The notes below the pieces were generated by a model. That model was not told the origin of the DNA and ran no database searches. It saw nothing but the letters and a program-made list of their open reading frames with translations. Shown here in pieces: positions 13,000-21,495 of a DNA stretch of 28,979 nucleotides. Each line of letters opens with the position of its first letter. Positions within the stretch are counted from its first letter, which is position 1. Position numbers and translations under genes: made by a program. Source of the stretch: an uncultured Lachnospiraceae bacterium (lineage in GTDB: Bacteria > Bacillota > Clostridia > Lachnospirales > Lachnospiraceae); contig CAJUBE010000046.1 in the NCBI GenBank assembly GCA_910584725.1, forward strand, positions 1-28,979. Direction: 5' to 3'.

Positions 13000-13828
13000 G
13001 AAAAGAAAGAAGCTGACGCTGACTGCGGCGCTCGGATATCTCTTTACCTTTCTGATTGCCGTTACGGTGTTGATACCTATTTTATGGCTGTTTGTCTCTT
13101 CTTTTAAGACCGATGCGGGCGTGATTAAGTTCCCGCCCCGGTTTTTCCCGGAAGAATGGACACTGCATCAGTATCTGTATGTGGGGGATAGTATCCCGAT
13201 CCTGGAAATGACGAAGAATACAGTGATCTTTGCGGGCGGCGTGACGATCATCAGCCTGCTGTTTGATTCCATGGCAGGGTATGCATTTGCAAGGATGCGC
13301 TTTAAAGGCTCCAAGATTCTGTTTTCCATCATTCTGCTGACAATGATGGTGCCGTTCCAGATCATTATGACGCCGCTTTATATTGAAGTGTATAAGCTGG
13401 GCCTTTTGGACAGTTATCTCGGGCTGATCCTGCCGAGGGCGACAAGCGCCTTTGGCATTTATATGATGAGTTCCTTCTTTCAGGGACTGCCGAAGTCGCT
13501 GGAGGAGTCGGGGCGGATAGACGGCATGAGCGAATTTCGGATTTTCCGCTCTATTATGATGCCATTATGTAAACCAGCGCTGGTGAGTCTGGGTATCTTC
13601 CACTTTATGAATAACTGGAACGATCTGCTCTATCCGCTGATGCTCACCAGTTCCCAGAATAAGCGGACGCTTTCGGCGGGGCTGGCGGTTCTGGTTGGAA
13701 ATAAGGTGATTAAGTACGGGCCAACGCTGGCGGCTACGATGATCTCGCTGACGCCGCTTCTGGTGCTGTACATTTTCTGCCAGAAGTATTTTATTGAAGG
13801 GGTGGCGACGGCCGGTGTGAAGGAATAG
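12992..13828 (+). CDS. Sugar ABC transporter permease, MalG/UgpE-like
   Basis: A 278-residue permease, partner of the preceding one. Six membrane segments are visible, starting at LGYLFTFLIAVTVLIPILWLF. The periplasmic-type loop after the first segment contains FKTDAGVIKFPPRFFPEEW, typical of this family. The EAA loop reads LEESGRIDGMSEFRIFRSIMMPLCKPA. A strong AAGGAGGGGAGG ribosome site lies within the end of the upstream gene, and the start overlaps that gene's stop, so the two permeases are translationally coupled. Together with the lipoprotein they form a family 1 carbohydrate importer. Confidence 0.93.
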   Translation: MHKKRKKLTLTAALGYLFTFLIAVTVLIPILWLFVSSFKTDAGVIKFPPRFFPEEWTLHQYLYVGDSIPILEMTKNTVIFAGGVTIISLLFDSMAGYAFARMRFKGSKILFSIILLTMMVPFQIIMTPLYIEVYKLGLLDSYLGLILPRATSAFGIYMMSSFFQGLPKSLEESGRIDGMSEFRIFRSIMMPLCKPALVSLGIFHFMNNWNDLLYPLMLTSSQNKRTLSAGLAVLVGNKVIKYGPTLAATMISLTPLLVLYIFCQKYFIEGVATAGVKE

Positions 13829-13908
13829 ATGAATGTCGAAACGATATTTACATAAGCTGTTGTTTTATGAAAAGGAAATAAAATCAGGACAGGAGAAGAC
13901 ATGAGGAT

Positions 13909-15423
13909 ATGGAGAGAATAAAAGCACGTATCACAGTGAACAGGGAATTTGTAAAGGGGGAGATTGACAGGAGGATTTACGGCTCTTTTGTGGAGCATAT
14001 GGGACGCGTGGTGTATTCCGGCATTTATGAGCCGGGGCATGATACGGCGGATGAGGATGGATTCCGGCAGGACGTTCTGGAGAAGGTAAAGCAGATGGGT
14101 GTCACGGCAGTGCGCTATCCGGGCGGAAATTTTGTGTCCTGCTATGACTGGCGCGACGGCGTGGGGCCGGCCGAGGCACGTCCCCGCAGGCTGGAGATCG
14201 CCTGGCGCGCCATCGAGACCAATGAGATCGGCACCAATGAGTTTATGAGGTGGGCAGAGAAAGCGGGAATTGAGCCGGTTTTTGCCGTAAATCTGGGAAC
14301 GAAAGGGATTGAGAACGCGGTGTCCCTTGTGGAGTACTGCAATATCAAAGAGGGAACCGCTTACAGTGACTGGAGAAGGGAACATGGGGTGGAAAACCCG
14401 TATGGTATTAAGACATGGTGCCTTGGCAACGAGATGGATGGTGACTGGCAGATCGGGCATAAGACGGCGCAGGAATACGGCCGGCTGGCGCAGGAGACGG
14501 CGAAGGCCATGAAGCAGGTGGACAGCAGCATCGAGCTGGTTTCCTGCGGCAGCTCCAAATCCGATATGAAGACATACCCCGACTGGGAGGCGGAGACGCT
14601 GAAATATACATATCCTTATGTGGACTATGTATCCTTGCACCAGTATTACGGCGGGCAGGAGCTGGGGACGGAAAATTTCCTTTCCCAGTCGCTTGATATG
14701 GAACAGTATATCAAGACGGTTATCGGAACCTGTGATTACGTCAAGGCATGGCACAGATCGGATAAGACGCTGTACATCAGCTTTGACGAGTGGGGGGTGT
14801 GGTCGGTGCCGGATCAGGTTGTGGCGGCATCGGTGGACGAAAGTCCCTGGCAGGTGGCGCCGCATCTGAGTGAACAGATTTACACGATGGAGGATTCGCT
14901 GCTGTTCGCCTCAATGATGATGAATTTCTTAAAGTATGCGGACCGCATCAAGATTGCGTGCCAGTCCCTGCTGACCAATATCAGTGCGGCGATTATGACC
15001 AAGCGGGGCGGGGAGGTGTGGGTGCAGCCCATCTATTATCCCTTCATGCATATGGCCAATTACGGGGTTGGAAAGACACTGCTTGCGGTGGACGAAATAC
15101 CGTGCTATGACTGTGACATGAGAAAGAATGTGCCCTGTGTAGATTATACGGCGGTTTATCATGAGGAGGGCAGGGAAGTGGTATTGTTTGCCGTTAACCG
15201 CACGGAGAAGGAAGCGGAGGTGGACTTGAATCTGCAGGGATTCCAGGCAGTCCGTGTGACGGAGCACGTAACCATGCACTGTGATGACAGGAAGACGACC
15301 AATCTGGAAAACCATGATGCGGTAAGACCGCGGGAGACGGACCAAAGCAGTCTTGAGGATAACAGGGTCAAAAGTATTCTGCCGCCTTTTTCATGGAATA
15401 TGGTGCGAATTGAAATTTTGTGA
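13909..15423 (+). CDS. abfA: Intracellular alpha-L-arabinofuranosidase, GH51
   Basis: A 504-residue GH51 enzyme that releases terminal arabinofuranose from oligosaccharides. The catalytic acid/base lies in CLGNEMDG (Glu175) and the nucleophile in YISFDEWGVW (Glu294), the spacing known for bacterial GH51 enzymes. Conserved VRYPGGNFVS and YVDYVSLHQYYG segments are present, with a beta-sandwich after about residue 385. No signal peptide is seen, so it acts in the cytoplasm on sugars imported by the neighbouring transporter. The likely start has only GAGG two bases ahead. A better-spaced AGGAG serves an ATG at 13901 in another frame, which gives a six-codon reading frame ending across this start. 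Confidence 0.95.
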   Translation: MERIKARITVNREFVKGEIDRRIYGSFVEHMGRVVYSGIYEPGHDTADEDGFRQDVLEKVKQMGVTAVRYPGGNFVSCYDWRDGVGPAEARPRRLEIAWRAIETNEIGTNEFMRWAEKAGIEPVFAVNLGTKGIENAVSLVEYCNIKEGTAYSDWRREHGVENPYGIKTWCLGNEMDGDWQIGHKTAQEYGRLAQETAKAMKQVDSSIELVSCGSSKSDMKTYPDWEAETLKYTYPYVDYVSLHQYYGGQELGTENFLSQSLDMEQYIKTVIGTCDYVKAWHRSDKTLYISFDEWGVWSVPDQVVAASVDESPWQVAPHLSEQIYTMEDSLLFASMMMNFLKYADRIKIACQSLLTNISAAIMTKRGGEVWVQPIYYPFMHMANYGVGKTLLAVDEIPCYDCDMRKNVPCVDYTAVYHEEGREVVLFAVNRTEKEAEVDLNLQGFQAVRVTEHVTMHCDDRKTTNLENHDAVRPRETDQSSLEDNRVKSILPPFSWNMVRIEIL

Positions 15424-15430
15424 TAAAATA

Positions 15431-15544
15431 GTGTAAGAAAAACTTCTAATCACTCGCAGCAAGGGCTGCATCGCAAAGTCAGCAAAGCTGACTTGGAAGT
15501 ACTAAGTCTCACGCAGGAGAATGCCCAAAGTACGGGCATTCTCC
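15431..15544 (+). repeat. Intergenic palindromic element, copy A
   Basis: The element lies between the arabinofuranosidase and the LacI-type gene. It begins GTGTAAGAAAAACTTCTA and carries small hairpins GCAGC/GCTGC (15456-15469) and AAGTCAGC/GCTGACTT (15476-15494). A GGAAGTACTAAGTCTCAC arm follows, complementary to the start. It ends in a perfect 11-pair hairpin, GGAGAATGCCC/GGGCATTCTCC (15516-15544). The same plan recurs at 17604-17714 (inverted) and 28119-28223. Confidence 0.8.
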
Positions 15545-15580
15545 GAATGAAAGTTTTCCATAAAAAAAGGGGGATAAGCG

Positions 15581-16585
15581 GTGGCGATAACAGCGAAGGA
15601 ACTTGCCGATATGTGCGGCGTGTCGAGAATGACTGTGCATCGTGCGCTCACGGATACAGGAAGGATCAACCCCCAGACGAAGGAATTAATTCAGGCCAGG
15701 GCGAAGGAGTATGGATACCGGCCGGATCTTTTGGCGAGAGGTCTGGTAAAAGGGCAGACTTTTTACATAGGCGTGGTGGTGCTTGATGTGAACAACAGGT
15801 ATTTTTCGCAGATGCTCAGTGCTATTGGCACAGAGGCGCACAAGAGGGGGTATTTTGTAAACATCACGCTCCACGAAGAGAATAAAGCGATGGAGAAGGA
15901 GCAGCTGGAGCGGCTGGTGGATTATCATGTGGACGGCATTATCCTCTCCTCGGTCAATCAGGGAGAGGAGTATCGGGATTTCCTGAGAAGTCTTGATACT
16001 CCCATCGTTACCATAGGCAACAAAATAGCGGACGGCATTCCTTTTGTGAGTATCGAGGAGAGGAAGGCGGCAAGGAAAGCCACGGAGACGATTCTGAGTA
16101 AGGGCTACGAAAAAATAGTCTTTGTGTGTCCGCCGCTGGAGCAGACAGAAGGCAACACCTATGTGCACAGGCAGCGCCTGGAAGGCTTTACGGAGGCGGT
16201 AGAGAAGTGGAAACAGGCGGAGAAGCCGGACGTGGAGAGCCTTGTGATCAGTGAAAAGACGTCGTATGCAAAACGGGCCTATGAAGAGTTGATTAAGACA
16301 AAAAAGCGGACAGCTTTTTTCTGCGCAGGAGATATTTTTGCACTGGATATTATGAAATATATGGCGGAAAAGAGGAAAAAGGCCGGGACGCATTACGGTA
16401 TTGTGGGATTTGACGGCATTGATATATTGGATTATGTGACACCGCGGCTGTGTACGATTTATAATCCCGTAGAGCCTGTGGCAAAGGAGGCTGTGAAGCT
16501 TCTGTTTAAGCTGATGAACGGGGAAGCGGCGGGAGATGAGACGGTGATACTGGACTGCCAAATGATGGCGGGTGATACGCTGTGA
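15581..16585 (+). CDS. LacI/GalR-family transcriptional regulator
   Basis: A 334-residue LacI-type regulator. The N-terminal helix-turn-helix reads TAKELADMCGVSRMTVHRAL, followed by a GYRPDLLARGL hinge helix. A periplasmic-binding-protein-like sensor domain with FYIGVVVLDVNNRYFSQML and VDGIILSSVN fills the rest. Such proteins bind CG-centred palindromes and release them on sugar binding. The start is GTG 15581 with AGGGGGA about eight bases upstream. It follows the arabinofuranosidase directly on the same strand, and a CG-centred palindrome sits on the operon promoter at 10391-10406. It is therefore likely to control the transporter and GH51 genes. The inducer is unknown, perhaps an arabinose derivative. 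Confidence 0.92.
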   Translation: MAITAKELADMCGVSRMTVHRALTDTGRINPQTKELIQARAKEYGYRPDLLARGLVKGQTFYIGVVVLDVNNRYFSQMLSAIGTEAHKRGYFVNITLHEENKAMEKEQLERLVDYHVDGIILSSVNQGEEYRDFLRSLDTPIVTIGNKIADGIPFVSIEERKAARKATETILSKGYEKIVFVCPPLEQTEGNTYVHRQRLEGFTEAVEKWKQAEKPDVESLVISEKTSYAKRAYEELIKTKKRTAFFCAGDIFALDIMKYMAEKRKKAGTHYGIVGFDGIDILDYVTPRLCTIYNPVEPVAKEAVKLLFKLMNGEAAGDETVILDCQMMAGDTL

Positions 16586-16617
16586 AAACGGGTTGATGTG
16601 TGACAGGAGGATAGACG

Positions 16618-16944
16618 ATGGCGACGACAAAGGAATTTCACGATTATGTGGTGGGAAATCTGCAGAGAGTGGGCGATGTGACCACCAGAAAGATGATGGG
16701 AGAATACTGTGTTTACTTCCAGGGGAAGCTCGTCGGCGATATCTGCGACAACTGCCTGTTTTTAAAACCGACGGAATCGGTTCTCCGTCTGCTGCCTGAC
16801 GCGGACAGGGATTACCCTTACGAGGGTTCCAAAACGCAGATGGTAATCGTGGAGGATGTGGAGAACGAGGCGCTGATGGCGGAAATCTTACAGGAGATGT
16901 ACAGAGAACTGCCGGAGCCAAAGAAGAAGGCGAAGAGAGTTTAG
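16618..16944 (+). CDS. TfoX N-terminal domain family protein
   Basis: A 108-residue single-domain protein of the TfoX/Sxy N-terminal type. It shows the characteristic VTTRKMMGEYCVYFQGKLVG and DICDNCLFLKPT segments and an alanine/glutamate helix near the end, then a basic tail (PKKKAKRV). In Gammaproteobacteria the full-length protein regulates competence, but stand-alone N-domain proteins in Firmicutes are of unknown function. AGGAGG is well placed before the start. It begins 32 bases after the LacI-type gene and could be on the same transcript. No functional link to sugar use is evident. Confidence 0.8.
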   Translation: MATTKEFHDYVVGNLQRVGDVTTRKMMGEYCVYFQGKLVGDICDNCLFLKPTESVLRLLPDADRDYPYEGSKTQMVIVEDVENEALMAEILQEMYRELPEPKKKAKRV

Positions 16945-16975
16945 AAATATTTAACAGGCATAAACTGCCGGGGCA

Positions 16976-16984
16976 TGGTATACT
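16976..16984 (+). promoter_or_regulatory. Extended -10 promoter for the TetR-type gene
   Basis: TGG followed by TATACT (16979-16984) gives an extended -10. A TTAACA at 16951-16956 is 22 bases away, too far for a normal -35. The start codon of the TetR-type gene is about 45 bases downstream. Confidence 0.4.
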
Positions 16985-17028
16985 GGCCGTATAGGAAATC
17001 TGCGGATCAGCATAACAAGGAGAAAGCT

Positions 17029-17622
17029 ATGCCGAATACAAATACAACCAAGACCGCGCTGGGGGAATCTTTGAAAAAACTCGTTCTGACAAAGCGGCTG
17101 GAGAAGATAACGATCAACGATCTCACGACGGACTGCGGCATCAGCAGAATGGCGTTTTACTATCATTTCAAGGATATTTATGATCTGGTGGAATGGGTTT
17201 GCGTGGAGGACGGAAAGAAAGTCTTGCAGGGCAAAAAGACATATGAGACATGGCAGGAGGGCATGAGCCAGATTTTTGAGGCTGTTCTGGAAAACAAAGC
17301 GTTTGTTTTGAATGTGTACCGCAGCATCGGCAGGGAAAAGGTGGAGGGATATCTCTACAAGCTTACCTACGAAATGCTAAAGGAAGTGGTGGAGGACAGA
17401 TGCCGGGGTGTGGAGCTTTTGGCGGCGCACAAGGATTTTATCGCTGATTTTTACAAGTATGGATTTGTTGGAATTATGCTCGACTGGGTCGGTCACGGCA
17501 TGAAGGAAGATTATGAAGAAATCGTAGAAAACATGGGCGTTATGCTGCACGGCAATATCGCCCGTTCCATCAAGAATTTCGAGAAGGCGGACGGTGGAGC
17601 GACGGAGAATGCTGCATTTTAG
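17029..17622 (+). CDS. TetR-family regulator
   Basis: A 197-residue TetR-type regulator. The helix-turn-helix spans about residues 25-48 (LEKITINDLTTDCGISRMAFYYHFKDIYDL), followed by a ligand-binding helical domain with a TetR_C-like layout ending in NIARSIKNFEKA. I start at ATG 17029 with AAGGAG six bases ahead, trimming an upstream in-frame stretch that lies over the promoter. The last codons (TENAAF and the TAG stop) fall inside the terminal hairpin of an inverted repeat element, so the insertion may have replaced the original C-terminus. The next gene downstream, past the repeat and a terminator, encodes oleate hydratase. TetR-type regulators of fatty-acid stress are known next to such enzymes in other Firmicutes, so this is a candidate regulator by inference. 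Confidence 0.88.
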   Translation: MPNTNTTKTALGESLKKLVLTKRLEKITINDLTTDCGISRMAFYYHFKDIYDLVEWVCVEDGKKVLQGKKTYETWQEGMSQIFEAVLENKAFVLNVYRSIGREKVEGYLYKLTYEMLKEVVEDRCRGVELLAAHKDFIADFYKYGFVGIMLDWVGHGMKEDYEEIVENMGVMLHGNIARSIKNFEKADGGATENAAF

Positions 17623-17714
17623 GCATTCTCCTAAGTGAGACAAAGCTGCGAAGCAACTCCTAGAATTTTTCCGTGAAACAGTCTCTGCTGTGAGTGGCTA
17701 GAAGTTCTTCTCAC
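17604..17714 (-). repeat. Intergenic palindromic element, copy B (inverted, overlaps a gene end)
   Basis: Read on the minus strand this starts GTGAGAAGAACTTCTAGC and ends GTCTCACTTAGGAGAATGCC with the terminal hairpin, the same plan as copies A and C. On the plus strand the terminal hairpin is GGAGAATGC (17604-17612) and GCATTCTCC (17623-17631). The stop codon of the TetR-type gene (17620-17622) lies in its loop. The middle section differs from the other copies. Confidence 0.78.
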
Positions 17715-17725
17715 TTTACATATGG

Positions 17726-17762
17726 GGCGGAATGATAAGTTTTTTATCATTTCGCCTTTTTT
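17726..17762 (+). terminator. Strong intrinsic terminator after the TetR-type gene
   Basis: GGCGGAATGAT (17726-17736) pairs with ATCATTTCGCC (17746-17756), 11 pairs with one G-U, followed by six T (17757-17762). The palindromic element copy B separates it from the gene it terminates. Confidence 0.85.
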
Positions 17763-17865
17763 GTAAATTGGTAAAAGTGGGAAGAATGGGTATGATAACT
17801 TTAGTAATCAAAAAGAAAACAGCGGCGGATGGGAAACCGCCGGAATCAGGAAAGGTGGAACATAT

Positions 17866-19893
17866 ATGGCAAACAAGAAGAGTATCGGACTTGGCGTGGC
17901 GGCTGTGGCGGCAGCAGGAGCAGGTGCGGCGCTGGCGGCGAAGAACTTACAGAAAAAGGCCCATGTGGGGCCGGAGCCGGGACAGGCGGCGGACGACAGC
18001 TTTGACGGAGGAGATACGGGAAAGGCTGCGGGCAGAAGCCACAGAAAATACACGGAACTGGATTACCGCAACACTGAGCTTGGCAGATACGATAAAAACA
18101 GCAAGGGTATCTATTACAGCAACGGCAACTATGAGGCGTTCGCAAAGCCGAAGAAGCCGGACGGCGTGGATGAGAAAAACGCCTACATCGTGGGCAGCGG
18201 TCTCGCCTCTCTGGCGGCGGCGTGCTTCCTTGTGCGCGATGGACAGATGCCCGGCAGCCACATTCACATTTTGGAGTCCATGGACATTGCGGGCGGCGCC
18301 TGCGATGGCATTAATGACCCCACCAGGGGTTATGTGATGCGCGGCGGCAGGGAGATGGAGAACCATTTCGAGTGCCTGTGGGATCTGTTCCGCAGCATCC
18401 CTTCCATCGAGACGCCGGGCGTGTCGGTGCTGGACGAATACTACTGGCTGAACAAGGAGGACCCGAACTACTCCCTCTGCCGTGCAACAATAAATAGAGG
18501 GCAGGACGCCCACACGGACGGCAGGTTCAATCTGAGCCAGAAGGGCTGCATGGAGATTATGAAACTCTTTATGACAAAGGACGAAGACCTCTATGACAAG
18601 ACCATCGAGGATGTGTTCGACGAGGAAGTGTTTGACTCCACGTTCTGGCTGTACTGGCGCACCATGTTTGCCTTTGAGAACTGGCACAGCGCACTGGAGA
18701 TGAAACTGTACTTCCAGCGCTTTATCCATCATATTGCGGGGCTGCCGGATTTCAGCGCACTGAAATTTACGAAATACAACCAGTACGAATCCCTGATTCT
18801 GCCCATGCAGAAATATCTGGAGGCAGCGGGCGTTGACTTCCAGTTTAACACCGAAGTGACCAATGTCATCTTCGGGTTCGAGGGGGATAAAAAGATAGCC
18901 AAGGCGATCGAGTGCAAGGTGAAGGGCGTGGAGAAAGGTATTATGTTAACCGAGAACGACCTTGTATTCGTGACCAACGGAAGCTGTACCGAGGGAACCA
19001 TCTACGGCGACCAGAACCACGCGCCCAACGGGGACGCGGAGGTGCGCACAAGCGGCTGCTGGAGCCTCTGGAAAAATATTGCGAAGCAGGATCCTTCCTT
19101 CGGGCGTCCCGAGAAGTTCTGCTCCGACGTGGCGAAGACAAACTGGGAGTCGGCTACCGTCACCACGCTGGACGACAAGATTCTTCCCTATATCGAGGCG
19201 ATCTGCAAGCGCGACCCGAGAAGCGGCAAGGTGGTGACCGGCGGCATCGTGAGCTGTCAGGATTCCTCATGGCTCTTAAGCTGGACCATCAACAGGCAGG
19301 GACAGTTTAAAGAGCAGGATAAAAAGAAAGTCTGCGTCTGGGTGTACGGTCTGTTCACGGATGTGGAAGGCGATTATGTGAAGAAACCCATGAAGGACTG
19401 CACCGGCAAGGAGATCACACAGGAGTGGCTCTACCACTTGGGCGTGCCCGTGGAGGAGATCGACGAGCTCGCCGAGAAGAGCGCAGTCTGCGTACCTACC
19501 ATGATGCCTTATATCACCGCATTCTTCATGCCCAGAACAGCGGGCGACAGACCCGACGTGATTCCCGACGGCTGCGTGAATTTCGCGTTCCTCGGTCAGT
19601 TTGCACAGACCCCGAGAGACACCGTGTTCACCACAGAGTATTCCGTCAGAACCGCTATGGAGGCCGTTTACGGGCTGCTCGGCGTGGACAGGGGCGTGCC
19701 AGAGGTTTGGGGCAGCGTTTACGATATCAGGGAGCTTCTCTCCAGCAGTGTGAAGCTGATGGACGGCAAGTCCCCGCTGGAGATCAATCTGGGACCGCTC
19801 AACCCCGTGAAGAAGCTGCTGCTCAAGCTGGTGAAGGGCACGGTGGTTGAGAAAGTGATGCGGGATCAGGGTGTTTTGAAGGAATGGATGTAA
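17866..19893 (+). CDS. ohyA: Oleate hydratase (MCRA family) with N-terminal extension
   Basis: A 675-residue FAD-dependent hydratase that adds water across the cis-9 double bond of unsaturated fatty acids, giving 10-hydroxy acids. It is regarded as a defence against toxic fatty acids. The FAD loop is IVGSGLASLAAA (Gly110, Gly112, Ser115) followed by HILESMDIAGG. A conserved MRGGREMENHFECLWDLF carries the proposed catalytic Glu163. Late segments include PYITAFFMPR and GQFAQTPRDTVFTTEYSVRTAMEAVYGLL. Relatives are about 590-650 residues. Here about 45 extra residues at the N-terminus include a hydrophobic, alanine-rich helix (about residues 8-25, between KKS and KNLQKK) that could bind the membrane. 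AGGTGG supports the start. The TetR-type gene upstream is the likely regulator. Confidence 0.93.
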   Translation: MANKKSIGLGVAAVAAAGAGAALAAKNLQKKAHVGPEPGQAADDSFDGGDTGKAAGRSHRKYTELDYRNTELGRYDKNSKGIYYSNGNYEAFAKPKKPDGVDEKNAYIVGSGLASLAAACFLVRDGQMPGSHIHILESMDIAGGACDGINDPTRGYVMRGGREMENHFECLWDLFRSIPSIETPGVSVLDEYYWLNKEDPNYSLCRATINRGQDAHTDGRFNLSQKGCMEIMKLFMTKDEDLYDKTIEDVFDEEVFDSTFWLYWRTMFAFENWHSALEMKLYFQRFIHHIAGLPDFSALKFTKYNQYESLILPMQKYLEAAGVDFQFNTEVTNVIFGFEGDKKIAKAIECKVKGVEKGIMLTENDLVFVTNGSCTEGTIYGDQNHAPNGDAEVRTSGCWSLWKNIAKQDPSFGRPEKFCSDVAKTNWESATVTTLDDKILPYIEAICKRDPRSGKVVTGGIVSCQDSSWLLSWTINRQGQFKEQDKKKVCVWVYGLFTDVEGDYVKKPMKDCTGKEITQEWLYHLGVPVEEIDELAEKSAVCVPTMMPYITAFFMPRTAGDRPDVIPDGCVNFAFLGQFAQTPRDTVFTTEYSVRTAMEAVYGLLGVDRGVPEVWGSVYDIRELLSSSVKLMDGKSPLEINLGPLNPVKKLLLKLVKGTVVEKVMRDQGVLKEWM

Positions 19894-19931
19894 AACTATG
19901 CTATAAGGGAAGAGTTTTGCGAAAAAGATGG

Positions 19932-19963
19932 AAAACAGGCGGCGCGGTTGTGCCGCCTGTTTT
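19932..19963 (+). terminator. Intrinsic terminator after oleate hydratase
   Basis: AAAACAGGCGGC (19932-19943) pairs perfectly with GCCGCCTGTTTT (19952-19963) around an eight-base loop. The T run is within the stem's 3' arm. It is located 39 bases after the stop. Confidence 0.85.
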
Positions 19964-20051
19964 ATGTGCGAATAAGCAGAGAAGGAAGGCTTACGGCGAG
20001 CAACGCGAATGAAAAATACAAAAAAGAAATAGCTAATATGTTAGTCAAAAC

Positions 20052-20080
20052 TTGCGCTATTAAGAAAAATGAGATAATAT
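20052..20080 (+). promoter_or_regulatory. Candidate hipBA promoter
   Basis: TTGCGC (20052-20057), then TAATAT (20075-20080) with 17-base spacing, or GATAAT two bases earlier with 15. It sits just before the hipB-like start, so the leader is very short. No clear palindrome is visible. Confidence 0.4.
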
Positions 20081-20087
20081 ATGATCT

Positions 20088-20375
20088 ATGAATATGAATT
20101 GTCCTTTTCTCTCAAAGACACCGGGAGAGATACAGGAGATGATCGCGGGGCGTTTACGCGCAATCCGCAGAAGGCGGAAAATTTCACAGAAAAAATTAGG
20201 CGAATTATCGGGAGTAAGTCTGGGTTCTGTGAAGCGGTTTGAGCGAAGCGGCGAGATTTCCTTTCTCTCCCTGATTAAAATTGCATACGCGCTGGGACTG
20301 GATGGCGAGCTGGAGCATTTGTTTGAGGAGACGCCGCCGCTGTCGATAGAGGAGATCATCCATGGAGAGGATTGA
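20088..20375 (+). CDS. hipB: HipB-like XRE-family antitoxin/regulator
   Basis: A 95-residue helix-turn-helix protein: GRLRAIRRRRKISQKKLGELSGVSLGSVKRFERSGEISFLSLIKIA covers the five-helix XRE fold (about residues 20-66). A short acidic tail (IEEIIHGED) follows. In known hipBA systems HipB binds its own promoter and holds the kinase inactive. It overlaps the hipA-like gene by 14 bases, and order and spacing fit a type II pair. The start ATG 20088 has only a weak GAG-type ribosome site, and a second ATG two codons later is possible. Confidence 0.85.
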   Translation: MNMNCPFLSKTPGEIQEMIAGRLRAIRRRRKISQKKLGELSGVSLGSVKRFERSGEISFLSLIKIAYALGLDGELEHLFEETPPLSIEEIIHGED

Positions 20376-21495
20376 GCATTTAGATGTGTTTTACCATGAG
20401 AGGAAAGTTGGCACGCTGGCATGGTATCAAAAGCATCTGGCGGCTTTTGCCTATGAACAGGAGTGGATGGAAACCGGGTTTCCTATCAGTCCCTTTTCCC
20501 TGCCGCTGGAAAAAAAAGTGTTTATCCCGCGCATGGATCCTTTCAATGGTCTGTTCGGGGTGTTCGCGGACAGCCTGCCGGACGGATGGGGACGGTTTCT
20601 GGTGGATCGGCTGATGTTAAAAAACAGGATAGATCCGGCGGCAGTCGGCACCCTGAACAGGCTTGCCATTGTGGGGGATTCCGGGATGGGCGCACTTTCT
20701 TATCGTCCGGCGATTCATAGGAACGAGGGCGATTCGGTAGCGGAGCTGGATCAGATTGCGGGAGAGTGTGAGAGGCTGCTTAAGACAGAATATACAGAGG
20801 ACTTAGACCAGTTGTTTCGGCTGGGCGGGTCTTCCGGGGGAGCGCGCCCCAAAATTCTGACGGAAATAGACGGGGAGGAGTGGATCATCAAGTTTCCCTC
20901 TTGCGACGATCCAAAGAATATCGGAAAACAGGAGTATGATTACTCGCTCTGCGCGAAGGCGTGCGGTATTGAAATGGCGGAGACCAGACTGTTTCCGTCG
21001 GGGAGATGCGCAGGTTTCTTTGGAACGAAACGGTTTGACCGCAGGGAGAATGCCGACGGGCAGGATAGAAAAGTCCATATGATTTCTGTCAGTGCGCTAT
21101 TGGAAACGTCACATCGGATTCCCAATCTGGACTATCATCTCTTGATGAAACTGACCTTGGAGATTACAAAGGATTTCTCGGAAGTGCAGAGAATGTTCCG
21201 GCTTATGTGCTTTAACGTGTTTGCCCACAACAGGGACGACCACTCCAAGAACTTTTGTTATTTATATGACGAGCCAAACGCCTGTTACCGCCTTGCGCCC
21301 GCGTATGACCTCACTTACAGCAGTTCGCTGAACGGGGAGCACGCGACCACCGTAGGCGGCAACGGGGAAAACCCGGGAATGGAGGATATACTGGCGGTGG
21401 CGGAGCAGACCGGTATCGGTAAGGCGCAGGCGGGAAAGATTGCGCGGGAAGTCAGGGATTGTGTGAACGAGATGCTTGCCGGGTATCTGCGATAG
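20362..21495 (+). CDS. hipA: HipA-family serine/threonine kinase toxin
   Basis: A 377-residue HipA-type kinase. The N-terminal subdomain includes FGVFADSLPDGWGRFLVDR. LGGSSGGARPK (about residues 154-164) is the glycine-rich loop. EWIIKFPS holds the ATP-binding Lys. The catalytic loop is HNRDDHSKN (His289 to Asn297, with Asp292 as probable catalytic base), and APAYDLTYS is the magnesium-binding segment. All catalytic parts are intact. E. coli HipA phosphorylates glutamyl-tRNA synthetase and induces dormancy. Relatives vary in target, so the substrate here is unknown. It overlaps hipB and ends at a strong shared terminator. Confidence 0.9.
   Translation: MERIEHLDVFYHERKVGTLAWYQKHLAAFAYEQEWMETGFPISPFSLPLEKKVFIPRMDPFNGLFGVFADSLPDGWGRFLVDRLMLKNRIDPAAVGTLNRLAIVGDSGMGALSYRPAIHRNEGDSVAELDQIAGECERLLKTEYTEDLDQLFRLGGSSGGARPKILTEIDGEEWIIKFPSCDDPKNIGKQEYDYSLCAKACGIEMAETRLFPSGRCAGFFGTKRFDRRENADGQDRKVHMISVSALLETSHRIPNLDYHLLMKLTLEITKDFSEVQRMFRLMCFNVFAHNRDDHSKNFCYLYDEPNACYRLAPAYDLTYSSSLNGEHATTVGGNGENPGMEDILAVAEQTGIGKAQAGKIAREVRDCVNEMLAGYLR

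Noticed and set aside
13630..14865. 411-codon minus-strand frame opposite permease and GH51 genes
   Set aside because: Spans two well-supported opposite genes and shows only shadow-type composition; no motif or ribosome site.
15686..16921. 411-codon minus-strand frame opposite the LacI- and TfoX-type genes
   Set aside because: Antisense to two recognised genes and without domain signatures.
17947..18732. 261-codon minus-strand frame opposite oleate hydratase
   Set aside because: Shadow of a strongly conserved enzyme gene.
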